Shown: piece by piece, positions 40,303-50,254 of the stretch
How positions within the stretch are numbered: the stretch's first letter is position 1
Layout: each line of letters begins with the position of its first letter
Assembly: GCF_029541745.1 (NCBI RefSeq)
Contig: NZ_CP089746.1
Location: forward strand, 4,411,559-4,475,558
DNA from: Streptomyces sp. LX-29
GTDB taxonomy: Bacteria > Actinomycetota > Actinomycetes > Streptomycetales > Streptomycetaceae
Direction: 5' to 3'
Length of the DNA stretch: 64,000 nucleotides
Position numbers and translations under genes: made by a program
The notes under the pieces: generated by a model
Database searches by the model: none
What the model saw: only the letters and a program-made list of their open reading frames with translations
Told to the model about the DNA's origin: nothing

Positions 40303-42825
40303 ATGAGCAGCAGCCTCTTTGACGACAGCTTCCTGGCGGGCCTCGAACCTTCGGGCGAGGAGCCCCCGCCGCCGCCCGAGGACCCCGAGGACGTCGGGTA
40401 CGCGGCCGCGGAGGAGGTGCCGCACGACCTGTTCGGCGACACTTTTAACGTGCCCGCACCGAGGGAGCCCAGGGACACCCACTACCGGGACGGCGCCCCC
40501 CGCCCCGCCGTCGACCCGGCGGCGCTCCTGGAAGGGCTCAACGAGCAGCAGAGGGCCGCCGTCGAGCACTCCGGCGGACCGCTGCTGATCGTCGCCGGCG
40601 CCGGCTCCGGCAAGACCCGGGTGCTGACCCATCGCATCGCCCATCTGCTCGGCACGCGCCGGGTGCACCCCGGCCAGATCCTGGCGATCACCTTCACCAA
40701 CAAGGCCGCCGGCGAGATGAAGGAGCGCGTCGAGGACCTGGTCGGCCCGCGGGCGAGCGCCATGTGGGTGATGACCTTCCACAGCGCCTGCGTGCGCATC
40801 CTGCGCCGCGAGTCGAAGAAGCTCGGCTTCACCTCGTCCTTCTCGATCTACGACGCGGCCGACTCCAAGCGGCTGATGGCGCTGGTCTGCCGGGACCTCG
40901 ACCTGGACCCCAAGCGCTTCCCGCCCAAGTCCTTCAGCGCGAAGGTCTCCAACCTCAAGAACGAGCTCATCGACGAGGAGACCTTCGCCGGCCAGGCCGC
41001 GGACGGCTTCGAGAAGACGCTCGCCCAGGCGTACGCGATGTACCAGTCGCGGCTGCGCGAGGCGAACGCGCTGGACTTCGACGACATCATCATGACGACG
41101 GTCAACCTGCTCCAGGCGTTCCCGGACGTCGCCGAGCACTACCGCCGTCGCTTCCGCCATGTGCTGGTCGACGAGTACCAGGACACCAACCACGCGCAGT
41201 ACACACTGGTGCGCGAGCTGGTGGGCACCGACACCGAGGAGCTCCCCGCCGCCGAGCTGTGCGTGGTGGGCGACGCCGACCAGTCGATCTACGCCTTCCG
41301 CGGCGCCACCATCCGCAACATCCTCCAGTTCGAGGAGGACTACCCGCAGGCCAGGACGATCCTGCTGGAGCAGAACTACCGCTCCACCCAGACCATCCTG
41401 AACGCCGCCAACGCGGTCATCGAGCGGAACGAGAACCGCCGCCCCAAGAACCTGTGGACCGAGGCCGGCGCCGGGGCGACGATCACCGGCTATGTCGCGG
41501 ACACCGAGCACGACGAAGCCCAGTTCGTCGCCGACGAGATCGACCGGCTGACCGACGACGGCCACGCCAAGGCCGGCGACGTCGCCGTCTTCTACCGCAC
41601 CAACGCCCAGTCCCGCGTCTTCGAAGAGATCTTCATCCGGGTGGGCCTGCCCTACAAGGTCGTCGGCGGCGTGCGCTTCTACGAGCGCAAGGAGGTCCGG
41701 GACGTCCTGGCCTACCTGCGGGTGCTGGCCAACCCTGAGGACACCGTCCCGCTGCGGCGCATCCTCAACGTGCCCAAGCGCGGCATCGGCGAGCGCGCCG
41801 AGGCGATGATCGAGGCCCTCGCGCTGCGCGAGAAGATCTCCTTCGCGCAGGCGCTGCGCCGCGTCGACGAGGCGTACGGCATGGCGGCCCGCTCCAGCAA
41901 CGCCGTGAAGCGCTTCAACACGCTGCTGGAGGAGCTGCGCACGGTCGTGGAGTCGGGCGCCGGCCCCGCCACCGTGCTGGAGGCCGTCCTGGAGCGCACC
42001 GGCTACCTCGCCGAGCTGCAGAACTCCACCGACCCGCAGGACGAGACCCGCATCGAGAACCTCCAGGAGCTGGCCTCGGTCGCCCTGGAGTTCGAGCAGG
42101 AGCGCACCGAGGCCGAGCCGGGCACCCTCGCCGAGTTCCTGGAGCGGGTGGCCCTGGTCGCCGACTCCGACCAGATCCCCGACGAGGACACCGAGGGCAC
42201 CGGCGTCATCACCCTGATGACCCTGCACACCGCCAAGGGCCTGGAGTTCCCGGTGGTCTTCCTGACCGGCCTGGAGGACGGCGTCTTCCCGCACATGCGG
42301 GCGCTGGGCCAGACCAAGGAGCTGGAGGAGGAGCGCCGGCTGGCGTACGTGGGCATCACCCGCGCCCGCGAGCGGCTGTACCTGACCCGGTCCACCATGC
42401 GCAGCGCTTGGGGCCAGCCCTCGTACAACCCGCCCTCGCGCTTCCTGGAGGAGATCCCCGACCAGTATCTGACCTGGAAGCGGACCGGGCCGTCGACACC
42501 GTCGGCCAGCATGAGCGCGCTGGGCTCGCGGGGCTCCGGGGCGTCGATGGGCGCCATGGGCGCGGTCTCCGGGATCACCTCCGCCCTCTCGGCCTCCTCC
42601 GCCGCCCGCGGCAAGACGGCTGCCAGCGGCTTCGCCACCCGCCGTGCCACGGAGCGGCCCGTGGTCGCGCTGGCCGTCGGCGACCGGGTCACCCACGACA
42701 CCTTCGGGCTCGGCCGGGTGGTCGGGCTGAAGGGCAGCGGGGACAGCGCGGAGGCGACGATCGACTTCGGGGACGAGAAGCCGAAGCGGTTGCTTCTGCG
42801 GTACGCGCCTGTGGAGAAGCTCTGA
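40303..42825 (+). CDS. pcrA: ATP-dependent DNA helicase PcrA/UvrD
   Basis: SF1A 3'-5' helicase, 840 residues, acting in nucleotide excision repair, replication-conflict resolution and RecA displacement. Q-motif LNEQQ at 79-83, Walker A GAGSGKT at 99-105, motif II VDEYQDTN at about 289-296, motif III GDADQSIYAFRGA, motif IV QNYRST, motif VI VGITRARERLYLT. The C-terminal Tudor-like domain (VAVGDRVTHDTFGLGRVV to KL) is the RNA-polymerase-interacting module. A 70-residue acidic/Pro-rich N-terminal extension is actinobacterial. An in-frame GTG at 40297 is an alternative start. The DNA-damage promoter predicts induction under genotoxic stress. Confidence 0.97.
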   Translation: MSSSLFDDSFLAGLEPSGEEPPPPPEDPEDVGYAAAEEVPHDLFGDTFNVPAPREPRDTHYRDGAPRPAVDPAALLEGLNEQQRAAVEHSGGPLLIVAGAGSGKTRVLTHRIAHLLGTRRVHPGQILAITFTNKAAGEMKERVEDLVGPRASAMWVMTFHSACVRILRRESKKLGFTSSFSIYDAADSKRLMALVCRDLDLDPKRFPPKSFSAKVSNLKNELIDEETFAGQAADGFEKTLAQAYAMYQSRLREANALDFDDIIMTTVNLLQAFPDVAEHYRRRFRHVLVDEYQDTNHAQYTLVRELVGTDTEELPAAELCVVGDADQSIYAFRGATIRNILQFEEDYPQARTILLEQNYRSTQTILNAANAVIERNENRRPKNLWTEAGAGATITGYVADTEHDEAQFVADEIDRLTDDGHAKAGDVAVFYRTNAQSRVFEEIFIRVGLPYKVVGGVRFYERKEVRDVLAYLRVLANPEDTVPLRRILNVPKRGIGERAEAMIEALALREKISFAQALRRVDEAYGMAARSSNAVKRFNTLLEELRTVVESGAGPATVLEAVLERTGYLAELQNSTDPQDETRIENLQELASVALEFEQERTEAEPGTLAEFLERVALVADSDQIPDEDTEGTGVITLMTLHTAKGLEFPVVFLTGLEDGVFPHMRALGQTKELEEERRLAYVGITRARERLYLTRSTMRSAWGQPSYNPPSRFLEEIPDQYLTWKRTGPSTPSASMSALGSRGSGASMGAMGAVSGITSALSASSAARGKTAASGFATRRATERPVVALAVGDRVTHDTFGLGRVVGLKGSGDSAEATIDFGDEKPKRLLLRYAPVEKL

Positions 42826-42965
42826 CGCTCCGCGGGGGTGTTTGACCTCTGAGGGGCTGTGGGGGCTGGGCTGCGGGGTCTGTGACCTGCGGGTGGTCTG
42901 TGGCTGGTCGCGCGGCTCCCCGCGCCCCGGGCGGGGCACGCACGTTCCCCTGACGGGGGGTCCTG

Positions 42966-44420
42966 CTACGGGGCCTGCTCCGGGGGCAGTGCGCGGCACA
43001 GGGCCTGTAGTGCGTCCGCGTAGGCGTGGTCGGGTGGGGTCGCGTAGCCGACCACCAGCCCGTCGACGGGGGGTGTGGGGCACTCGGGGTGGCGGTAGGG
43101 CGCCAGGCCCTCCAGGGCCAGGCCCTGCCAGACCGCGTCGCGCACCACGGCCCGCTCGGTGCCCGGCGGCAGGCCCAGCACGGCGTGCAGCCCGGCGGCG
43201 ATGCCGGTGACGCGGATGTGCGGGGCATGCTCGGCGAGCGCCGCGACGAGCTGGTCGCGGCGGCTCCGGTAGCGCTGCCGCATCCGGCGTACGTGCCGGT
43301 CGTAGCCGCCCGACTCGATGAAGTCCGCCAGCGTCAGCTGCTCCAGGGCGCTGGTCCACGGCTCCCGCTGTCCCTTGGCCGCGATGACCGGCTCGACCAG
43401 ATGGCCGGGCAGCACCATCCAGCCCATGCGCAGCGCCGGGGAGAGCGCCTTGCTGACGGAGCCCAGATAGATGACCCGGTCGGGGTCCAGGCCCTGCACC
43501 GCGCCGACCGGCTGCCGGTCGTAGCGGAACTCCCCGTCGTAGTCGTCCTCCACCACCAGCCCGCCGCCGGTCCGCGCCCAGTCGACCACGGCCGACCGTC
43601 GCTCGGGGTGGAGCGGGCCGCCGGTGGGGAACTGGTGGGCGGGGGTGAGCAGGACCGTTCCGGTCCCGCGCGCCGTCGGGCCGGACAGCGCGTCGACCAC
43701 GGCGCCGTGCTCGTCGATGGGCAGCGGGACGGTGCGGACTTCGGCGTCGGCCAGGAGGGAGCGGTGGAAGGGCAGCCCGTAGGACTCCACGGCGAGCGGG
43801 GCGGGCCCGTCGGCGGGCGCGCCGGGCCACTCCAGCACCCGGGCCAACAGCCGCAGGGCGCCGGCGAAGCCGGTGCAGATGACGATCCGGTCGGGTTCGG
43901 TGCGGACGCCGCGGACGCGGGCGAGGTACTCGGTCAGGGCGCGGCGCAGCTCGACGCGGCCGTGGGGATCGCCGGGGCCGAACGCCTCGTTGGGGGCGGC
44001 GTTCAACGCCCGACGGGCGGAGGCCAGCCAGGCGGCGCGCGGGAAGGCGGACGGGTCGGGCTTGCCCTGCACCAGGTCCAGGACCGGGCGGGCGTGCGGC
44101 TGCGGCGGGCGCCGACGCACCGGCGCGGGGCGCAACGGTTCGGCACGTCGGGCGACGCGGGTGCCGGAGCCCTGACGGGCGGTCAACCAGCCCTCGGCGA
44201 CGAGCTCGGCGTAGGCGTCGGCGACGGTGTTGCGGGCGATGCCGAGGTCGGCGGCGAGGGACCGGTAGGGCGGCAGCCTGGTTCCGGGGGTCAGCCGCCC
44301 GGTGCGGATGGCGTCGCGCAGGGCGCGCATCAGGACGGCGCGGCGGCTACCGGCGCCGGTGAGCTCAAGGTGGAGGTCGCTGCCGAGGGTCTCGGCGGCT
44401 CTGACCCAAGAGTCCGTCAT
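42966..44420 (-). CDS. MocR/PdxR-like regulator (GntR-aminotransferase fusion)
   Basis: 484 residues. N-terminal GntR winged helix (22-90: TRLPPYRSLAADLGIARNTV, then EGWLTARQGSGT), linker, and a type I fold aminotransferase-like domain (115-470). PLP ligands are recognisable: VVEDDYDGEF near 290 and the Schiff-base Lys324 in SVSKALSPALRMGW. MocR proteins sense PLP or PLP-amino acid adducts and control vitamin B6, GABA or similar pathways; the target is usually a divergent neighbour, but no such gene is adjacent. It ends near pcrA and is transcribed toward it. Confidence 0.9.
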   Translation of the reverse strand: MTDSWVRAAETLGSDLHLELTGAGSRRAVLMRALRDAIRTGRLTPGTRLPPYRSLAADLGIARNTVADAYAELVAEGWLTARQGSGTRVARRAEPLRPAPVRRRPPQPHARPVLDLVQGKPDPSAFPRAAWLASARRALNAAPNEAFGPGDPHGRVELRRALTEYLARVRGVRTEPDRIVICTGFAGALRLLARVLEWPGAPADGPAPLAVESYGLPFHRSLLADAEVRTVPLPIDEHGAVVDALSGPTARGTGTVLLTPAHQFPTGGPLHPERRSAVVDWARTGGGLVVEDDYDGEFRYDRQPVGAVQGLDPDRVIYLGSVSKALSPALRMGWMVLPGHLVEPVIAAKGQREPWTSALEQLTLADFIESGGYDRHVRRMRQRYRSRRDQLVAALAEHAPHIRVTGIAAGLHAVLGLPPGTERAVVRDAVWQGLALEGLAPYRHPECPTPPVDGLVVGYATPPDHAYADALQALCRALPPEQAP

Positions 44421-44508
44421 GGGACGGAGCCTAGGTGGTGGGCCCGGAGCGACCGCGGGGTGGTCGCGGCCGTGACGGCGGGCGCGGCGCGGGGCGGCCG
44501 CCGGCGGG

Positions 44509-46173
44509 TTACATCGGGTCGAGCCCGTGGCTGCGCAGCCACGGCACCGGGTCGATGGCCGAGCCGCCGCCCGGGCGGACCTCGAAGTGCAGGTGGGGAC
44601 CGGTGGAGTTGCCGGAGTTGCCGGAGTACGCGATGACGTCCCCGGCCTTCACCGAGCCACTCCGGATCTTGGTGGTGCTGAGATGGCAGTACCAGGTCTC
44701 GGTGCCGTCGGGGGAGGTCACTATCGCCATGTTTCCGTACGCGTTGTTCCACTGGGTGCGTACGGTGCCGTCGGTGGCGGCCATCACCGGCGTGCCGTAG
44801 CTCACCGGGAAGTCGATGCCGGTGTGCACCGACATCCAGTTGATGCCGGCCTGTCCGTAGCCGGCGCTCAGTCCGTGCTGGGCGACCGGGAGGGCGAACT
44901 TCGGCCGCAGCCGCTCCTTGCGCGCGGCCTCCTCCGCCGCCCGCTTCCGCTCGGCCTCCTGACGCTCCTTGAGGTCGATGCGCTCCTGGGTGCGGCTGGC
45001 GCGGTTGGCGAAGTCGTCGGCGTTGCGGGTGACCCCGGCGAGTTGGGTGTCCAGCTTGCTGTTGGCGACCGACGCCTTGACGGGCGGGGCGTCCTTGGCG
45101 GCCTGCGTCGTCTTGGACTCCTCCTTCGCATCGCTGCCGATGCCGCTGACGGCGGCCGCGGCCACCGCGGTCACGCCCATGATGGCGACCGAGGGGACGG
45201 CGACGGTGAGGAGCGCGGAGCGCTTGGGGCGGGCGGCCGCGGTGCGGCGGCGAGCGCGGGCTCCGTCGCGGCGGGCGGACTCGCGGCGCGGGGCGTCGGT
45301 GGGGGCTGCCGCGTCGGTGTCGGCGTGCGGCGCGACGAGGACGGGTTCGGCGTCGTCCGGGTCGTCGTGGAGCTCCCGATCCGGGCGGGGCGCGTCGTCG
45401 GCGTGCGCGGCCTCGGCGGCCGCGGGGGCGGCGGAATCCCCGTCGGGCGTGGGGTCGTGCCGCGGCTGCTCGCCGTCCTGGGCCCAGAGGGTGGCGTCCC
45501 AGGTCTGGGTCAGACCGGTGTCGGTTCCGGCGCCGGTGTTCCAGTGGCCGCTGTCGTATGAACCGCCGGTGTCGTACGAGCCGCCGGTGTCGTACGAGCC
45601 GGTGCCGTGCGAGCCGCCGGTGTCGTACGAGCCGGTGGCGTGCGGGTCGTAGCCGCCGGGGGCGGCCGCCGCCTCCCAGGTCCCGCCGTCCCAACCGCCC
45701 GAGGCGTCGGCGGAGTCCCAGGATCCGGTGTCCCAACCGCCGCTGTCCCAGGAGCCGCTGGTGTCCACGGCGCCGTGCTGGGCGGGGATGTCGGCCTGAC
45801 CGGAGACGTCGGTGACCGGCTGGTAGTCGGCACCGGACCAGAGCGCGGAGGTGTCGTACGCGCCGGAGTCCCAGTGCTGTGTGGCGTCGCTGGAACCGGC
45901 GGCCCACTGGGTGGCGTCGTAGTGACCGCTGGTGTCGTACGGGCCGGTGGCGTGCGCGTCGTAGCCGGGGTAGGCGCTGGTGTCGTAGCCGGCGGCGAGC
46001 TGGTCGAAGGAGCCGGTGGAGTAGACGTCGGTGCCGGTGACGTAGCCGTCGTACGCAGCGTAGGAGTGCGCGGAACCCTGCTGCTCCTCATAACCCCCGT
46101 AGTGCGGGGTGTAAGAGGCGTCGGGAGCGGGGACGGTCGGGATGGAGCTCCCCGACGGGTGACGGTCGTTCAC
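44509..46173 (-). CDS. membrane-anchored M23 peptidase with Tyr/Gly-rich tail
   Basis: 554 residues. The C-terminal M23 (lysostaphin/LytM) domain, about 425-550, has intact zinc ligands: HTGIDF (His and Asp) and HLH at 527-529 in GPHLHFEV; YCHLS supplies a further conserved His. It should be a peptidoglycan endopeptidase. A single transmembrane helix lies at 319-343, followed by a coiled coil. The 318-residue N-terminus is cytoplasmic by topology and unusual: low-complexity repeats rich in Tyr, Asp, Ser, Gly and Trp (YDTGGS-type, 183-207), then an acidic segment and an Arg-rich stop-transfer. GTG at 46173 preferred; GTG 46176 and TTG 46179 are adjacent alternatives. Confidence 0.88.
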   Translation of the reverse strand: MNDRHPSGSSIPTVPAPDASYTPHYGGYEEQQGSAHSYAAYDGYVTGTDVYSTGSFDQLAAGYDTSAYPGYDAHATGPYDTSGHYDATQWAAGSSDATQHWDSGAYDTSALWSGADYQPVTDVSGQADIPAQHGAVDTSGSWDSGGWDTGSWDSADASGGWDGGTWEAAAAPGGYDPHATGSYDTGGSHGTGSYDTGGSYDTGGSYDSGHWNTGAGTDTGLTQTWDATLWAQDGEQPRHDPTPDGDSAAPAAAEAAHADDAPRPDRELHDDPDDAEPVLVAPHADTDAAAPTDAPRRESARRDGARARRRTAAARPKRSALLTVAVPSVAIMGVTAVAAAAVSGIGSDAKEESKTTQAAKDAPPVKASVANSKLDTQLAGVTRNADDFANRASRTQERIDLKERQEAERKRAAEEAARKERLRPKFALPVAQHGLSAGYGQAGINWMSVHTGIDFPVSYGTPVMAATDGTVRTQWNNAYGNMAIVTSPDGTETWYCHLSTTKIRSGSVKAGDVIAYSGNSGNSTGPHLHFEVRPGGGSAIDPVPWLRSHGLDPM

Positions 46174-46389
46174 CACCAACTTCTCTTTCGCCTCGGCAGC
46201 AGGAGCTGGGGGTCTGGGGGGATCCCCAGGGCGGTGCAGTGCGGCGACTGTACCCGGCAGTATGCGACGGCGACAATCTTCGGCGGGGCACCGGCGGCAC
46301 AGGAAAGGGCTTTTGGTCGTCTTTCGGCTGTCTGAACGCCATTGCTTGGCTCGGCGTTCGAATCGTGTTCGGGGAATTCGCCGATGTGT

Positions 46390-47373
46390 TCAGGCAACCG
46401 AGGCGGTGCCGGAAGCGTCCGCCGGTGGGTCCGGAGGGCCGTCCTCCGTGCGTTCCGGTTGCGCCTTCGGTCGAGGGTTCGACCGGGTGTCCCGGCGCGT
46501 CGACTTCGGTTCGGTCGACTTCCGCTCGGCCTCGCCCCGTCCTTCCGTTTCGGGCTGTTCCTCCGCTTCCGGTTCGATCGGGGACCCGTCCAGGGCCTGC
46601 CTGACCCCGGTGGCTATCGCGGGGTGCACCGGGAGCGCGAGATGCCCGACGCCCTTGACGCAGACGTTCTCGGCCCGCAGGTCGGGGTGGTCGATCCGGG
46701 CCGTCTCGACGGGCGTCATCACCTGGTCCATGTCGCTCCAGAAGCTCACGAACCGGGTGCGGCAGCCCGGCGCGGGCAGCCGCAGCTCCTCGATCACGGT
46801 CGAGTCCGGGCGCATCTGGCGCACGATGGGGTGCGCCGAGAGCAGCGGCGCGGCGCGGGTGCCGCTATGCGGGGTGCCGAGCGTCACCAGGGTGTGGACG
46901 CGGGTGTCGCCGCCCAGGCGCTGCACGTAGTAGCGGGCGATCAGGCCGCCGAGGCTGTGCCCGACCAGATCCAGCCGGCGCTGGCCGGTGCGGGTGCAGA
47001 TCTCCTCCACATGCTTGCCCAGCAGCTCGGCGGCGGTGCGGATGTCGCAGGTGAGCGGAGAGTAGTTGAGCGCCTCGACATGGTGTCGACCGTGCTGACG
47101 CAGCGAGCGGCGCAGCAGCACGAAGACGGATCGGTTGTCGATGAACCCGTGGAGCAGAAGGACGGGCCTGTGAACCTGGCTTTCGGGAGATTTCGACGCG
47201 CGCTCGGACGACGAGGGCGCCGAGTCCTCCGGCGGGTGCTCCTGTGCGAACCCCGTCGGGTACAGCAGGACGTGCGCGGCGAGCACCGCCACGTCGACTG
47301 CGGTGGCCCTCACCAGCGCCGTGGAGGAGCGCAGTGGGGAGAGCAGGGAATGGGGAAAGGGAATGGCCCTCAT
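46390..47373 (-). CDS. secreted-type lipase/esterase, alpha/beta hydrolase
   Basis: 327 residues. An N-terminal hydrophobic segment (19-40) suggests export or membrane anchoring. Hydrolase fold 68-280: oxyanion HGF at 75-77, nucleophile elbow GHSLGG at 138-143 (Ser140), followed by LVTLGTPHSGT, a signature of lactonizing triacylglycerol lipases/PGAP1-like hydrolases; acid Asp near FWSDMDQV and His in GVGHLAL. The C-terminal ~50 residues are a charged, disordered Pro/Glu/Arg tail. The ATG at 47373 has GGGAGG seven bases upstream. Monocistronic, divergent from icmB. Confidence 0.87.
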   Translation of the reverse strand: MRAIPFPHSLLSPLRSSTALVRATAVDVAVLAAHVLLYPTGFAQEHPPEDSAPSSSERASKSPESQVHRPVLLLHGFIDNRSVFVLLRRSLRQHGRHHVEALNYSPLTCDIRTAAELLGKHVEEICTRTGQRRLDLVGHSLGGLIARYYVQRLGGDTRVHTLVTLGTPHSGTRAAPLLSAHPIVRQMRPDSTVIEELRLPAPGCRTRFVSFWSDMDQVMTPVETARIDHPDLRAENVCVKGVGHLALPVHPAIATGVRQALDGSPIEPEAEEQPETEGRGEAERKSTEPKSTRRDTRSNPRPKAQPERTEDGPPDPPADASGTASVA

Positions 47374-47762
47374 GGCGCCGACCTCCCGAATCGGCACGAC
47401 GGGGGGCGGCTCTGCCCCCGTGTGCCCTTGCGGGCAGCCGAGGCGGGGTGGGTGGGGGCCGGGCCCGGATTGACGGCCCGGCTCTTGGGCGGACCGCACC
47501 GCCGCGCCGTGCGGCTACGGCGCGGCGGTGCGATTCCCCGCTGCGGCTCCCTGACAGCCGTACACGAGTCTCGTGTGCGTCCGCCTCGACTGCCTCTCGG
47601 CGTCGGATGCGAACCGGTTACGACTGTTTCCGATCGTGTCCCATATGTGATTTCCCCCTCGCCGCTCGCCGCGAAACTGCTGCGTGCGGGAAGCTGGAGA
47701 TAACGTTCGTTCACCGCTTACGGGCGGTTACGGCTGTCGTGCAACGGAGCATGGAGGCAGTG
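47374..47762. other. 389-bp divergent intergenic region with hairpin
   Basis: Between the lipase and icmB. Contains a perfect 14-bp hairpin (47496-47509 with 47518-47531, 8-nt loop) about 120 bp upstream of the lipase start, then an AT-richer stretch (47600-47720) likely to hold the icmB promoter. No cobalamin riboswitch core was seen although icmB encodes a B12 protein. Confidence 0.5.
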
Positions 47763-48173
<411 letters not shown>

Positions 48174-48345
48174 GCCACCCCTTCCCGCCTCCCGGCCCCG
48201 AGCGGACGCCGGGAGGCGCCTACATGCCGCCGCGACCTCGCGAGACGAGGTTGGCGGGGGCCGGTGGTGGTGCGGCGACCGTGAGGGGGCCGCGCGGGTC
48301 CTGGCGCCTGGGTGGTGCACGGCTTCGGGCCGGGTGGTCCGTGCC

Positions 48346-48441
48346 GGGATGCTCGGCGGGGCCGCTCCCGCCGCGCCCGTGCGTGGCGACGATGGCGGGG
48401 GCGGGGATGCTCAGCGGGGCCGCTCCCGCCGCGCCCGTGCG
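48346..48441. repeat. 38-bp direct repeat, period 58
   Basis: GGGATGCTCGGCGGGGCCGC and the following bases (38 nt in all) occur at 48346-48383 and 48404-48441 with one mismatch. They lie in the 338-bp non-coding space between the convergent icmB and DUF5691 genes, where I see nothing else. Confidence 0.7.
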
Positions 48442-48511
48442 CGACGAGGAGGGCGGGGCCGGTGGTCGTGCGACGGCACTGTCGGAGGCGCCCGGTGGCG
48501 GGCCGGTCCCG

Positions 48512-50254
48512 TCACGGGGCGCATGGCGAGCCCGGCGGGGCGGGGGTGAGGAGTTCGGCGCGCATGGTGGCGCGCAACCGCAGGGTGCCGACCAGCCGCT
48601 GGAAGGCTTCGGACCAGTAGCCGACCGCGCCGGGAGAGCCGTCCTCCGGGTCGTCCGGGGTGGCGGTGAGCACCTCCAGACGATCGGCCTGGGACGGGTC
48701 GAGGCAGCGCTCGGCCAGCCCCATGACGCCGCTGAAACTCCACGGGTAACTACCGGCGTCGCGGGCGATGTCCAGGGCGTCGACGACCGCGTGGCCCAGC
48801 GGCGCGGCCCAGGGCACGGCGCAGACGCCGAGCAGCCGGAAGGCGTCGGACAGGCCGTGGGCGGCGATGAACTCGGCCACCCAGACCGCCCGCTCCGCGG
48901 CGGGCAGCGCCGACAGCAGCTTGGCCGGGTCGCGCCAGGACGCCGCGGTGGCGGCGGCCGCGAGCACCGCCTCGCCCGCCGCGGGCGGCGTGCTGAGTGG
49001 CTCCGACGGGGCGCCGAGCAGGGCGCGGGACCAGGCGGTGTCGCGCTGCCGGACGGCCGCCCGGCACCAGGCGGCGTGCAGGTCGGGTTGCCAGCCGTCG
49101 GCCACGGGCAGGGCCACGATGGCCGCCGCGTCCAGCCCGCCGAACCACTCCGACCAGCGCTCCAGCGGCGTCGCCTCGACCAGCTGGCCCAGCCACCAGG
49201 CCCGCTCCCCGCGCCCCGCCGGCGGCTTCGCGACGACCCCGTCGCGCTGCATCCCGCCGTCGCACTCGACGGGCGCCTCGACGGCGACGCGCGCCGCCGT
49301 GCCGTCCGGCGCCACCTCCAGCGTGACGTACGCGCGGGTCCGCTCGGCCATGCGACCGGCGAGGGCGGATCCGGGGAGGGCGGAGAGCAACTCGGCGGCG
49401 GTGGCGCGCACATTGCGGCTGCGATCGGACAACGCCGCCTCGAGGAAGGGCTCGTCGCCGGCCGACAGCTCCTCGCGCAGCGAGTCCAGGAACATCAGCC
49501 GGTCCTCCGCGCGCTCCGTCGCCCAGGTGCCGGCGAGCAGCCTCAGGCCGGCGGCGGGGTCGCGGTGCCGTACGGCGCCGAGCACCGCGACGCGCTCCGC
49601 GAACAGCCCTTCCTGCCAGCGGGGTTCGGCCGCCCGCAGGAGCGCCTCCGTGGTCTCCGGGGCGTCGCCCGAGGGGGCGGGGCCGAGCGCCGAGGGCAAC
49701 CCCGCAGCCGGCGGACGCCCGGCCGCCCCTCGGCGGGCGAACTTCCACTCCGGGTTGAGCGCGGCCAGCCACAGGGCGCGCGGCCCGGCGAGCACGAGCG
49801 CCTCCGGGCGCAGGTCGGTGCGGGCCCGGGCGGCGTCGAGCAGGGCGGGGAGGAGCGGGGCGGGCGCGCGGTAGCCGCGCTCGTTGGCGAGGGCGAGCCA
49901 CTGCGGCAGCAACTCGGTGAGGTCGGGGGCGGCACGCGTGCCGGAGTGGCCACCGGCGGAGCGGTCCGCCAGCAGCAGCGCCAGCCGTCGCCGCGCGGCC
50001 GGGGGCAGCGGCGGCCGCGGGTCTTCCGGCGCGGGGGCGGGGGCGGCCCAGGCGGCGGCGGGCCGCAGCCCGGCCCGCCGGGCCACCGTGCTGAGCGCGG
50101 CGGCGTCCAGCAGCGCGCCGGGTGCCTCCTGCCCGGGGCGCGGGGTGACGGGCGGCCGGCGGCGGTCGGTACCCAGCAGGGCGGCGGCGAGGAGGTCGTC
50201 CCAGGCGGGGACGGCTCCGGCGTGGTTGTCCGCGTCGGTCGCGGGGTGGTTCAC
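48512..50254 (-). CDS. DUF5691 protein of MoxR/SWIM/VWA locus
   Basis: 580 residues with no signal peptide; helical, Ala/Leu/Arg-rich, HEAT-like in appearance (for example LDAARARTDLRPEALVLAGPRALWLAALNPEW and ALSDRSRNVRATAAELLSALP). Matches the DUF5691 family, which occurs with SWIM, MoxR and VWA genes in actinomycetes. The role is unknown; a scaffold or adaptor is plausible from the repeat-like architecture. The GTG at 50254 has a GGAGG site. It lies 631 bp downstream of the SWIM gene on the same strand, with tandem repeats in between, so it may have its own promoter. Confidence 0.8.
   Translation of the reverse strand: MNHPATDADNHAGAVPAWDDLLAAALLGTDRRRPPVTPRPGQEAPGALLDAAALSTVARRAGLRPAAAWAAPAPAPEDPRPPLPPAARRRLALLLADRSAGGHSGTRAAPDLTELLPQWLALANERGYRAPAPLLPALLDAARARTDLRPEALVLAGPRALWLAALNPEWKFARRGAAGRPPAAGLPSALGPAPSGDAPETTEALLRAAEPRWQEGLFAERVAVLGAVRHRDPAAGLRLLAGTWATERAEDRLMFLDSLREELSAGDEPFLEAALSDRSRNVRATAAELLSALPGSALAGRMAERTRAYVTLEVAPDGTAARVAVEAPVECDGGMQRDGVVAKPPAGRGERAWWLGQLVEATPLERWSEWFGGLDAAAIVALPVADGWQPDLHAAWCRAAVRQRDTAWSRALLGAPSEPLSTPPAAGEAVLAAAATAASWRDPAKLLSALPAAERAVWVAEFIAAHGLSDAFRLLGVCAVPWAAPLGHAVVDALDIARDAGSYPWSFSGVMGLAERCLDPSQADRLEVLTATPDDPEDGSPGAVGYWSEAFQRLVGTLRLRATMRAELLTPAPPGSPCAP

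Noticed and set aside
45540..45640. CRISPR-like short repeats
   Set aside because: The 18-bp repeats are in frame, have no unique spacers and encode YDTGGS units.
47374..47762. Cobalamin riboswitch upstream of icmB
   Set aside because: No B12-box core visible.
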